Positions 42,258 to 50,255 of a stretch of DNA of 64,000 bases are shown here, in pieces; the stretch's first letter is position 1, and each line of letters opens with the position of its first letter. A program made the position numbers and the translations under genes. Origin of the DNA: Candidatus Babelota bacterium (GTDB taxonomy: Bacteria > Babelota > Babeliae > Babelales > JABDEC01); the NCBI GenBank assembly GCA_013286795.1, contig JABDFA010000003.1:55491-119490 (forward strand). The letters run 5' to 3'. The notes below the pieces were generated by a model. It did not search any database. It saw only the letters and a list, made by a program, of their open reading frames with translations, and was not told the origin of the DNA.

Positions 42258-43156
42258 TTAACATGAATAAAATATTATTAAACTTTATAACAATAATTTT
42301 TACAATCGCAAATCTACAAACTAGCTATGTAAAAACAACTGAAAAAAAAGATCAGAATATTTTTGAGGCAGGAAAGATTGCAGGTATAGCAGGTGGTGGA
42401 ACAGTTATTGCCATATTAATAGGTTACGCTATCAAGTCACTTTTTGATAATTATAAATCTAAAGAGCTTGCTAAAAGTGAATTCATTAAAAATTTAAGTA
42501 GAAAAGAATTAAAATCAATACCAGAAGAGAAAATAAATGAATTTTTAATTAAAATAGGGAATGCCATTCTTTCGGGTGATATTTCAGCAAGTGATATTAG
42601 ATTAATTAAAAATGAAGCCGTAAAAAAAGACCCTGATTTTGGGAAGTTACACGATACTTTAGAAAAAGTAATTACAAAACTATCAGGCAATATAGCTAAA
42701 GATTTCAATATACAAAATGAAGGTGACCGAATGCTATACAACCAAGCAATCTTTGATGCAATAAAAGAAGCATCTGGTATAAATAATGCAATTAATACAA
42801 ACCCTACTTTTAAACAAAATTTTGAACAACAAATTGTAAAACCTCTTCAAGGAGAAGGTGGTCGCTTCCAATTAATCCCAGAACATACTCAGTTAGTTAG
42901 CTTAATAGAAGCATCTAAAACAAATCCCGTTTCTAAAACTCCTGTAGAAACTGTAGAACCAATAATATATTGGGATCCAGGAAAAACCATAGCATCTCGA
43001 CAACCATTTGAAATTGAAAATATGCCTGGACTTGGATCAAGTAAAAATATTGGATCATTTGCTGATATTACTAGACGACCAAGTCTTCCCTCGCCTTACG
43101 AACCAGAAATAGTGTCACCACAAAGAAGATTTTCAGAACCCGCTATAAGATTGTAA
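42254..43156 (+). CDS. Secreted/membrane-anchored protein, family of three (member 3)
   Basis: A 300-residue protein: signal sequence (ILLNFITIIFTIANLQ), membrane segment (AGIAGGGTVIAILIGYAI), then a charged region and a proline-containing tail ending in RRPSLPSPYEPEIVSPQRRF. The start used shares ATGA with the previous stop; an ATG three codons later (42263) aligns better with the sister protein and is an alternative. No known domain. The function is unknown; shared build with 39666 and 41130 indicates one family. Confidence 0.7.
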   Translation: MINMNKILLNFITIIFTIANLQTSYVKTTEKKDQNIFEAGKIAGIAGGGTVIAILIGYAIKSLFDNYKSKELAKSEFIKNLSRKELKSIPEEKINEFLIKIGNAILSGDISASDIRLIKNEAVKKDPDFGKLHDTLEKVITKLSGNIAKDFNIQNEGDRMLYNQAIFDAIKEASGINNAINTNPTFKQNFEQQIVKPLQGEGGRFQLIPEHTQLVSLIEASKTNPVSKTPVETVEPIIYWDPGKTIASRQPFEIENMPGLGSSKNIGSFADITRRPSLPSPYEPEIVSPQRRFSEPAIRL

Positions 43157-43164
43157 AGTCTATC

Positions 43165-43192
43165 TTGCCCAATATTTACTCGATGGTATAAT
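43165..43192 (+). promoter_or_regulatory. Possible promoter of hisS
   Basis: TTGCCC (43165-43170) and a perfect TATAAT (43187-43192) with 16 bases between, 40 bases before the hisS ATG. Confidence 0.45.
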
Positions 43193-43231
43193 CAAAAATA
43201 TTAGCTTAGGTATTAGTTTATTGGAGTTATA

Positions 43232-44503
43232 ATGATTCAAAGAGTAAAAGGTACACAAGATTTTATAGATATGAGATTATTTAACTTTGTAATCTCGCAA
43301 ATCCAAAAACATTTACAGGAATATAACTTTACTCAAATCTCTACTCCAATATTAGAGCATACAGAACTTTTCAAAAGAACTTTAGGTTTACACACAGATG
43401 TAGTCAGCAAAGAAATGTTTTTAATAGAAAACAAATCAGCTAGTGATCCAGAAGATTCAATATGTTTAAGGCCGGAAGCAACTGCATCAACAGTAAGAGC
43501 CTTCTTAGAAAATGGAATAACAGAGCTACCTTGGAAAGTTTTTATCTCTGGACCAATGTTCAGATATGAAAGGCCACAAAAAGGTCGCTTTAGACAATTT
43601 CATCAGACTAATTTAGAAATTATAGGCTCAAAATCTATCAACCAAGATGCGCTTTTAATTAGAATGCTTGATAGATTGTTTAAAGATAAGTTTTTGCTTG
43701 ATAACTACGCAATTCTTATAAACTTCTTAGGCTGCTATGAAGATAGAAATAAATTTAACCAAGAATTAAAAAAGTTTTTAGAACAAATTACAGACAAACT
43801 TTGCCAAAATTGCTTAGAACGTAAAGACAAAAACCCTTTAAGAATCTTTGATTGCAAAAATCCATCATGTAAAGAAATTTATCTAAAAGCACCAAAAACA
43901 ATAGAACATCTTTGCAAAGATTGTGATGCTGAATGGAAACAATTACAAACTACTTTAGAACTTACATCTGTTTCTTTTGCACACTCAAGTAATTTAGTTA
44001 GGGGTTTAGATTATTATGATAAAACTGTTTTTGAATTTAGCAGCGCTGATCTTGGTGCGCAAAATGCATTTTGTGGTGGCGGAAGATATGATAGATTAGT
44101 CAGTGAAATTTCTCAAGAAAAGTATAATCAACCTGCAGTAGGAGCAGCTATAGGCATAGAAAGACTTCTTCTTTTAGTTGAAATGTTTCAAAATAAACTA
44201 CCTATACCAGAACTACCATCGTTATATTTAATTATTCCTCTTTCAAAAGACCAACAATTATTAGCTTTACTTTTGGCTAATCAATTAAGTTCTAACAATA
44301 TTACCCATGATATTTTATTTGATGATGTTTCTGTTAAAAGTCTTATGCGTAAAGCCAATAAAATGGGGGCTAAATTTTGCTTAATTCTTGGATCTCAAGA
44401 ACAGGAAAATCATGAAGTTACAGTTAAAGATATGACGTTGGGAACTGAACAAAAAATTAAACAGATTAATCTTGTTGATTTAATTAAAAAGAAAGCTTTT
44501 TGA
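43232..44503 (+). CDS. hisS: Histidyl-tRNA synthetase
   Basis: A 423-residue class II synthetase that charges tRNA-His. Visible family marks are RVKGTQDF at the start, motif 2 GPMFRYERPQKGRFRQFHQ, the histidine-A loop LVRGLDYYDKTVFEF, and motif 3 AAIGIERLLLL. The C-terminal anticodon-binding domain (LYLIIPLSKDQQLLALLLANQ) is complete. A TTGGAGTT ribosome binding site precedes the ATG. The 3' end overlaps the converging DUF4143 gene by 20 bases. Confidence 0.97.
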   Translation: MIQRVKGTQDFIDMRLFNFVISQIQKHLQEYNFTQISTPILEHTELFKRTLGLHTDVVSKEMFLIENKSASDPEDSICLRPEATASTVRAFLENGITELPWKVFISGPMFRYERPQKGRFRQFHQTNLEIIGSKSINQDALLIRMLDRLFKDKFLLDNYAILINFLGCYEDRNKFNQELKKFLEQITDKLCQNCLERKDKNPLRIFDCKNPSCKEIYLKAPKTIEHLCKDCDAEWKQLQTTLELTSVSFAHSSNLVRGLDYYDKTVFEFSSADLGAQNAFCGGGRYDRLVSEISQEKYNQPAVGAAIGIERLLLLVEMFQNKLPIPELPSLYLIIPLSKDQQLLALLLANQLSSNNITHDILFDDVSVKSLMRKANKMGAKFCLILGSQEQENHEVTVKDMTLGTEQKIKQINLVDLIKKKAF

Positions 44504-45656
44504 TTAAATCATTTGGGTTCACAAATAAAATTATTAAATCTTTGTACCGTCTTTCAAAAGCTATATCAATATCGTTTGCAACAACCAAATTTATTCCTTT
44601 TGGATAACTGTTTCTAAAAGCTTGAATATTTTTAGCTATAGAAGCTAAATTTAACTCAGTTAAATCCAATTGTGAAATAGAAAACTTACATTCTATTGCT
44701 GTAACAGAATTATTAAATTTATTATGCAAAACAAAATCAATTTCATGTCCCTTTTTATCTCTCCAATATTGAATATCACGGGTTTGTAATCTTCCATTGA
44801 TTTCATTTAGAACTATCTGTTCCCACAATATTCCCAAATCTTCCTGTCTTATTTCCTGCCAACCCTTAGAGTAACAAGCAAATCCACTATCAAAACCATA
44901 TACCTTAGGAGCTTTAATTATTTCGGTGGCCTTATGGCTAGAATAGGGCCTAATTGCATGCACAACAAAAGTCTCTTCTAGAATATCAAGATAATTTACA
45001 ACTGTTTGTCTTACCACTTCGCATGGAACAGTAAACTTGCTTGCTTCAAATTGTCCTCCATTATAAGATAATAAAAGCTCTGCAAATTTCTGGAAAGAGT
45101 ATCTTTTTTCAACCTTAAATAATTCCTGAATATCCTTTGCCCAATATCCATCAATCCATTCCTTAAAATCAGTCTCAGGTATTTGTTTTTGAACAAAAAA
45201 ATAAGGCAACCCACCAAAAAGAAACCTATGACGAATGTCTTGATTACCAAAATCAGCCATTTCATGTAATAAAATAGGAGTTAACCAAATCTCTCTTTTT
45301 CTTCCTACTAATGTATCTTTAAACTTAACACTGGCCCCCAATGTAGATGATCCTGTAGCAATAATTTTCACTTCAGGATAATGATCGGCTGCTATCTTTA
45401 AAATTTCAGAAGGATTATCAAGTCGATGAATTTCATCAAGAACTATACGCTTGCCATTCTGACTTTCTAAAAACCCTTCCGGGTCTATTAGTAATTGTCT
45501 AACTCGTGGTTTTTCACAATCAAAATATTCAATATTAGATATACTTCGGCATAAACTTGTTTTACCCACCCTTCTAACACCCATTAACCAAATGATATTC
45601 TTTTCCTTCCAAGCCTGTTCTATCATTTGTTCCCAAAATGGCCTTTTTATAAGCAT
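44484..45656 (-). CDS. AAA ATPase with DUF4143 domain
   Basis: A 390-residue protein. Walker A is MGVRRVGKTSLCRSI, Walker B-like KRIVLDEIHRL, then KIIATGSSTLGAS. The C-terminal DUF4143 part has VYGFDSGFACYS and HEIDFVLHNK...AIECKFS, which fits a PD-(D/E)XK-type core with E-x-K. It is more distant from the two other DUF4143 proteins of the window than they are from each other. Upstream lies a 14-base inverted repeat (45704-45776) that may be its control region. Role unknown. Confidence 0.88.
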   Translation of the reverse strand: MLIKRPFWEQMIEQAWKEKNIIWLMGVRRVGKTSLCRSISNIEYFDCEKPRVRQLLIDPEGFLESQNGKRIVLDEIHRLDNPSEILKIAADHYPEVKIIATGSSTLGASVKFKDTLVGRKREIWLTPILLHEMADFGNQDIRHRFLFGGLPYFFVQKQIPETDFKEWIDGYWAKDIQELFKVEKRYSFQKFAELLLSYNGGQFEASKFTVPCEVVRQTVVNYLDILEETFVVHAIRPYSSHKATEIIKAPKVYGFDSGFACYSKGWQEIRQEDLGILWEQIVLNEINGRLQTRDIQYWRDKKGHEIDFVLHNKFNNSVTAIECKFSISQLDLTELNLASIAKNIQAFRNSYPKGINLVVANDIDIAFERRYKDLIILFVNPNDLIKKLSF

Positions 45657-45703
45657 AAAATTCTCCTATTTCAAAATTAATTTCTTTCTTAAATCTAATT
45701 AAA

Positions 45704-45776
45704 TTGGTACTAAATGTAAAGCCTACTTATCAAATAGTCCAACTAAATGTAAAGTCTAACTAACATTTAGTACCAA
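45704..45776. repeat. 14-base inverted repeat upstream of the DUF4143 gene
   Basis: TTGGTACTAAATGT (45704-45717) is perfectly complementary to ACATTTAGTACCAA (45763-45776), with 45 bases between. Inside, ACTAAATGTAAAG occurs again (45742-45754), overlapping the first arm's pattern as a direct repeat. A candidate operator for the divergent genes, or ends of a small element. Confidence 0.65.
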
Positions 45777-45784
45777 AAAAACCC

Positions 45785-45812
45785 TTGTGTTGAATCTCTT
45801 AATTGTTATAAA
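45785..45812 (+). promoter_or_regulatory. Possible promoter of the 45856 gene
   Basis: TTGTGT (45785-45790) and TATAAA (45807-45812) are 16 bases apart, about 45 bases before the ATG. The -35 element lies within ACCCTTGT, a box that recurs in other leaders. Confidence 0.4.
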
Positions 45813-45855
45813 GTTAATTTAAACTATTTAAACTAATTTAGGGGTAAAAAATAAT

Positions 45856-46047
45856 ATGAAGCGTTTTCTCAAATTACTAATTTCATTAACTTTAATTAGT
45901 AATTTTAAAATAAATGGATTAGAAAAAAATTCTAAAATAAAGGGAATAATGTTTGAAAATAGACAGTTTTTTGAATTTATTGAATCTCCAAACGTTCAAA
46001 AAACTTATTACATTCCCAGGCAAGAAACAATTGCCAATTTCTGCTAA
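45856..46047 (+). CDS. Small secreted protein, 63 residues
   Basis: A signal sequence (FLKLLISLTLISNFKING) is followed by about 40 residues (SKIKGIMFENRQFFEFIESP, YYIPRQETIANFC) with no recognisable domain. It has an AGGGGTAAAA leader like those of the large secreted genes at 12121 and 14301. It may be a remnant of a longer gene, as it ends abruptly. The converging cdsA ends 26 bases beyond. Confidence 0.5.
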   Translation: MKRFLKLLISLTLISNFKINGLEKNSKIKGIMFENRQFFEFIESPNVQKTYYIPRQETIANFC

Positions 46048-46073
46048 AAATGAATGGAAAATTAAGTACGGTT

Positions 46074-46718
46074 TTAAAAAAATCGGCTTACAATTTGAGT
46101 TTTGAAAATATAAAAAATTATAGCTAAGAACATAACGCTATCAAATCTATCTAAAACTCCCCCATGTCCTGGCAAAATATTACCTGAATCTTTTACTCCA
46201 GCTTTTCTTTTTAACCAAGATTCAAAAATATCCCCGGCAAATCCTATTATTGAACAAATAAAAGCAAAAAATAAAATAAATATTACAGAAACTGGTTTTT
46301 GAGTAAAAATTAATATTAAATAAAATAAAATTATTAAAGATATATAACCACCTAAAAAACCCTGTACAGTCTTTCCCGGACTTATTTGTGGACATATCTT
46401 TCTCTTACCAAAAATCTTACCAGCAACATAACACATTGAATCAAAGGTAAAAGCTGTTAAAAATAATAACAATACTACAGGCCTAAAAACTATATTTTTA
46501 TACATGTGGCCTATAAGAATAAATGGAACAAATGCATAAAATATTACCGGAACTCTAAAATTGTCTTTAAATAAACTTTTTAGCTCAACTAAAATTAATA
46601 TAGGTATAAGACCTTGAATTAAAACAAGAAAAAGTTTGGGTAAGAAAAAAAATGACCCAAAAAAAACTAGTAAAAATATTAAGCCGGTTATTACGCGTTT
46701 ATAAAAATTATTTAACAT
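46074..46718 (-). CDS. cdsA: Phosphatidate cytidylyltransferase
   Basis: A 214-residue inner-membrane enzyme that makes CDP-diacylglycerol, the precursor of all phospholipid headgroups. The CDP-alcohol signature is intact near the C-terminus: WLKRKAGVKDSGNILPGHGG then VLDRFDSVMF. Six or so hydrophobic helices are visible. It is short (many are 270-300), with fewer N-terminal helices, as in other reduced genomes. Together with the Aas-like enzyme it indicates own phospholipid assembly. Confidence 0.93.
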   Translation of the reverse strand: MLNNFYKRVITGLIFLLVFFGSFFFLPKLFLVLIQGLIPILILVELKSLFKDNFRVPVIFYAFVPFILIGHMYKNIVFRPVVLLLFLTAFTFDSMCYVAGKIFGKRKICPQISPGKTVQGFLGGYISLIILFYLILIFTQKPVSVIFILFFAFICSIIGFAGDIFESWLKRKAGVKDSGNILPGHGGVLDRFDSVMFLAIIFYIFKTQIVSRFF

Positions 46719-46781
46719 AATTATTGATATTAGCTAATCTTACCCAAATAGTAAAAATTTATTGATTAAATTTAGGACCAT

Positions 46782-47519
46782 ATGAAAACTAAAAGAATTT
46801 TAACATTATTTATGCTTTCACTATTCTCAACAAATAATCATTGCATGAATAAATTTGTATTAAAAAAATCAACAGCAATTTTAGCTACAGGATTAACTGC
46901 AGGAACATTATGCAGTTGCTTAGCTTATGCAGATAAAGATATGCTTAAAATATTAAAAGATAATAAATTTAATGATTATCAGATAAGGGAGCATTTAAAG
47001 ACGCACTTCAAGAAAGATCTGCTTCCACTTGCCACTCTGGCCATAGCAATACCCGGTGCATTATTTTTCAGCAGGACACATAAAGCTTTTTTACTTAGAG
47101 CAATACGCAAAATAAATAAAAGAGATATGGAGTTACTGAAAAAAATAAAAAATAAAACTCCTGATGAATTAAGAAAAAATATGAAAGATCACTATATTCA
47201 AAGTGGCCTACCTGCAGTTGCAGCATTTAATGACTTAAATAAATTATTAAAAATATCCAATAAAATTGTTGAATTGCTAAACATAGCAAAAACATCAGAT
47301 GATCCTGTAATTATAATAAAAGCAAATAAGTTTTTAAAAGAACTTAACGATGAAATTAATACAATTAAAAATGCTATGTTACTTATTAAAAGCAAATCTG
47401 TTTTCACTCAACAATATGCAGCTTTTCAATTACAAAATGCTGCAGAAGCTAACAGAATAAATGCAGCTGCTAACATAGTAAATGCAGCTGTAAATACAAT
47501 AAAAGCAATAAAACCATAA
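46782..47519 (+). CDS. Secreted membrane protein, unknown
   Basis: A 245-residue protein with signal sequence (ILTLFMLSLFSTNNHC), a second hydrophobic segment (TAILATGLTAGTLCSCLAYA) and a third (LATLAIAIPGALFF). The C-terminal 120 residues are helical with an alanine/asparagine-rich end (NAAEANRINAAANIVNAAVN). No family recognised. It lies between divergent cdsA and the converging WD40 protein gene. Confidence 0.68.
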   Translation: MKTKRILTLFMLSLFSTNNHCMNKFVLKKSTAILATGLTAGTLCSCLAYADKDMLKILKDNKFNDYQIREHLKTHFKKDLLPLATLAIAIPGALFFSRTHKAFLLRAIRKINKRDMELLKKIKNKTPDELRKNMKDHYIQSGLPAVAAFNDLNKLLKISNKIVELLNIAKTSDDPVIIIKANKFLKELNDEINTIKNAMLLIKSKSVFTQQYAAFQLQNAAEANRINAAANIVNAAVNTIKAIKP

Positions 47520-47547
47520 TATTTAGGCTAATTGCGCATAAGATTTA

Positions 47548-49086
47548 TTATTTCCCATCATATGCATCAAGAGCATCGTTTAATGCTTTATTTGATTTTT
47601 GTGCTTCTTCAATTTTGTCATTAACAACCTTAAGTTCATCCTGAAGTTTTTTATACATTGGCTCTAATGTTTCTAAACTTACTTCCCTGTTGAATAACAA
47701 GTTTTTTGCAGCTTCCAATTTATCCTCAGAAAAATTTTTTAAATAACGTAGTATCTCTTCAATTGAATAAAATAAATCTTCTATTATTTTCTTTGATTCA
47801 GAAAATGCAGTTTCCCTATCCATTAAATTATATCGATCTAGTGCAACTTTATATTTATTAACCAAGTTCATTAATATTTCATCAGGAACAGGTAAATATG
47901 CTCTATTGCTCCATATTTTTATACGATTACTAAATGAAGTAGTTGCTGCTAGTTTATTAAAAGGTAATATGCAACATAACTCAATCGTGACATTACCTTG
48001 GGAAGTCTGCAAACATTTTTTAGTACTTAAATCCCATATTTTCACTGCTCCACAAGCATAAATAGATAACAATCTGTTTCTCGGTAATACTGAGAGTGCC
48101 TTTATACAGGAGCCATTATGCCCCTCTAAAGTATTTTCACATTCATAATTATTTAGATCCCATATTTTAATTGTTCCATCTGTATGTCCAGATAAGAATT
48201 TATTCCCATATAATGGGCATAATACATCAGCTGAAATATTGAGTGTCTTTTCGCATTGGCCAGAATGAAGATCCCATATTTTCGTTTCACCTAATGAAGA
48301 AGAAATTAATTTATCTACTGGTAATACACATAATGAATTAATAATACTTGTATGGCCTTCGAATTTTTTCTCCAATTTACCCGAATTTAAGTTCCATATT
48401 TTGATTTCTCTAAAACGACCATACGCTAATTTATTTTCTGGTAATATACATAATGCATTAATAAACCCTCCAATGTCAAATAAAGCAAAAAACTCAGGAG
48501 ATAGCTCAAGATGTAGCTCAGGAGATAAAGATACAATTTTATCTTCTAAAATGGTTTCTAACTTACCAGAGACATAATTCCATATTTTTATTTGACCAAG
48601 AAGTGTCCCAAAAACCAATTGGTTTTTTTGTAATGAACATATAGCAGTAACACCAGAGACTTGTAATTTTGGTTCATCTTGCCAATCAATCCAGTCAATC
48701 CAGCTGTCCTTAATGGGATCATATTGTTGTACTAAGTCACTTAAAACCTTCGGCATATGTTCTTCTAAACATTTACTGCGATATGCGTTCATTTTGAAAA
48801 GTTTTTGAGCCGAAGTTTCCCATTCTTCTTTTACTTCTCTCACAGTTTTTTCTTCCGAATCAACTTTTGCTTCAGGTTCAAGCTTTTTATTTGAACTCAT
48901 TGAACTAGAACTTGAAGAAGATGCTGAACTTGCCTGGATACTTCTTGTAGAATTTTGTTCACCAAGCGACATACTAATTGCAAGAGCTAATTGCTCCTCT
49001 TCGGTCATATCATCCATTGAAAAAAGAGATGGGCTTGTAACAGCCAAAATCAGCATTAAACTAAGTAATTTAATTGATATTTTCAT
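47548..49086 (-). CDS. Secreted WD40 protein with ubiquitin-interacting motif and F-box-like motif
   Basis: A 512-residue protein. After the signal sequence (LLSLMLILAVTSPSLFS), residues 29-43 (EEEQLALAISMSLGE) match the eukaryotic ubiquitin-interacting motif: acidic run, L, A, S and acidic end all in place. A serine-rich linker follows. Residues 109-123 (HMPKVLSDLVQQYDP) carry the shared F-box-like motif. From about 140 to 390 are WD40 repeats (KIWNYVSGKLETIL, KIWDLHSGQCEKTL, KIWDLNNYECENTLEGH). A coiled coil closes the protein. F-box plus WD40 is the layout of eukaryotic SCF adaptors. I infer a secreted effector acting on host ubiquitination. The 59253/62030 gene is a paralogue. Confidence 0.85.
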   Translation of the reverse strand: MKISIKLLSLMLILAVTSPSLFSMDDMTEEEQLALAISMSLGEQNSTRSIQASSASSSSSSSMSSNKKLEPEAKVDSEEKTVREVKEEWETSAQKLFKMNAYRSKCLEEHMPKVLSDLVQQYDPIKDSWIDWIDWQDEPKLQVSGVTAICSLQKNQLVFGTLLGQIKIWNYVSGKLETILEDKIVSLSPELHLELSPEFFALFDIGGFINALCILPENKLAYGRFREIKIWNLNSGKLEKKFEGHTSIINSLCVLPVDKLISSSLGETKIWDLHSGQCEKTLNISADVLCPLYGNKFLSGHTDGTIKIWDLNNYECENTLEGHNGSCIKALSVLPRNRLLSIYACGAVKIWDLSTKKCLQTSQGNVTIELCCILPFNKLAATTSFSNRIKIWSNRAYLPVPDEILMNLVNKYKVALDRYNLMDRETAFSESKKIIEDLFYSIEEILRYLKNFSEDKLEAAKNLLFNREVSLETLEPMYKKLQDELKVVNDKIEEAQKSNKALNDALDAYDGK

Positions 49087-49298
49087 TTAAAATCTCCATT
49101 TATATAAAAAACAAGCAGACAATTATATATTTATATATATTAGCACATATTTACTTTTAGTCAATAATGAAATTGTAGTAAAAAACAGGGAAAAACACTG
49201 ATTATTCAGGTAAATAACCCTATAAACCCTACAATTATTGTTTTTTAAATCAAATACCAAATACATTTATAAAAGTTAGTTTTAAAAAAAAGGAGACC

Positions 49299-49472
49299 AT
49301 GATGTTGGATTGGGTAATAACATTTTTAGTTCTTGCGTTAATTGCTGGATTTCTAGGCTTTAGTGGCGTAGAAATCATGTCCATTGAAATAGCTAAAGTT
49401 TTGTTTTTTATATTCTTAGTACTCTTCATTATATCTCTTATAATGAGAGTTTTACGTGGTCAGCAACCTTAA
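49299..49472 (+). CDS. DUF1328 small membrane protein
   Basis: A 57-residue protein with two membrane helices. The pattern LDWVITFLVLALIAGFLGFSG and IAKVLFFIFLVLFIISLIM fits DUF1328 (YtjA-type) closely in length and order. AGGAG at 49291-49295 supports the ATG at 49299 or the next codon at 49302. The role of the family is unknown; it is often stress-associated. It is the first of three small membrane protein genes in a row. Confidence 0.8.
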   Translation: MMLDWVITFLVLALIAGFLGFSGVEIMSIEIAKVLFFIFLVLFIISLIMRVLRGQQP

Positions 49473-49501
49473 TATTTTCACAGATTTATTAGGAACATAT
49501 T

Positions 49502-49666
49502 ATGAAGGGATTAATTATCCTGTTTTTAATTTTAACTGCAATCTCAGGTAGCATGTTGTTTGCAGGAGTAAGTGTAATTTCTCTAGTTCTACTCAAAGTT
49601 TTATTCTTTTTATTTTTATTATCATTTATAGTGTCATTGATTACTACACTTTTTAAAGGTGTATAA
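49502..49666 (+). CDS. DUF1328-like small membrane protein, second copy
   Basis: A 54-residue protein with two membrane helices (LIILFLILTAISGSMLFAGV; LVLLKVLFFLFLLSFIVSLI). The order and the L-K-V-L-F-F-x-F-L core match the preceding DUF1328 gene, so it probably arose by duplication and diverged. A ribosome binding site is AGGAACAT just upstream. It lies 29 bases after the first copy and 25 bases before the HdeD-like gene. Confidence 0.65.
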   Translation: MKGLIILFLILTAISGSMLFAGVSVISLVLLKVLFFLFLLSFIVSLITTLFKGV

Positions 49667-49691
49667 CGAATATTTAAAAGAAAGTAAAAAA

Positions 49692-50255
49692 ATGAATAAC
49701 AATAATGACTTTCAAATTCATCCTCATGTACTTAGACAAATTCAAGAAAATAGAAATTGGTATCTTGGATTAGGAATAGGCTTAGTAGTTTTAGGCTCAT
49801 TAGCGATAATATTTTCATTTTTAAGTACATTAATTTCAGTAGTTTATTTGGGATTACTTATAATAATTGTAGGTATTTTTGAAGGAGTAAAAGCCTTTAA
49901 AATAAATTTATGGGCCAATTTTTTCCTACATTTATTTTTGAGCATATTTTATATTGTTGGTGGATTTTTTATAACATTAAATCCTGCTTTAAGCGCTTTA
50001 AGTCTAACTCTTTTATTAGCAATCTTTTTTGTAGTCTCAGGAATATTGCGAATTATTTTTGGTCTTGCAAAACATGTGCCTCATAAAGGCTGGTTGATTC
50101 TAAATGGCGTTGTAACATTAGCTCTTGGTCTCTTGATTTGGTATGAATGGCCATATTCAGGGTTATGGGTAATTGGAACATTTATTGGAATAGATGCAAT
50201 TTTTACCGGCTGGACCTGGATAATGTTATCTATGGCAACAAAAAAATTAAAGTAG
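49692..50255 (+). CDS. HdeD/DUF308-family membrane protein
   Basis: A protein of about 187 residues with six membrane helices arranged as in HdeD, the acid-resistance membrane protein of enteric bacteria. The typical segments are WYLGLGIGLVVLGSLAIIFS, GLLIIIVGIFEGVKAF and FFVVSGILRIIFGL, with a WLILNGVVTLALGLLIWYEWP end. The start at 49692 is preferred over a GTG at 49659 that overlaps the previous gene. It forms a likely operon with the two DUF1328 genes, a combination suggestive of envelope stress. The tail overlaps the converging nfo by nine bases. Confidence 0.85.
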   Translation: MNNNNDFQIHPHVLRQIQENRNWYLGLGIGLVVLGSLAIIFSFLSTLISVVYLGLLIIIVGIFEGVKAFKINLWANFFLHLFLSIFYIVGGFFITLNPALSALSLTLLLAIFFVVSGILRIIFGLAKHVPHKGWLILNGVVTLALGLLIWYEWPYSGLWVIGTFIGIDAIFTGWTWIMLSMATKKLK

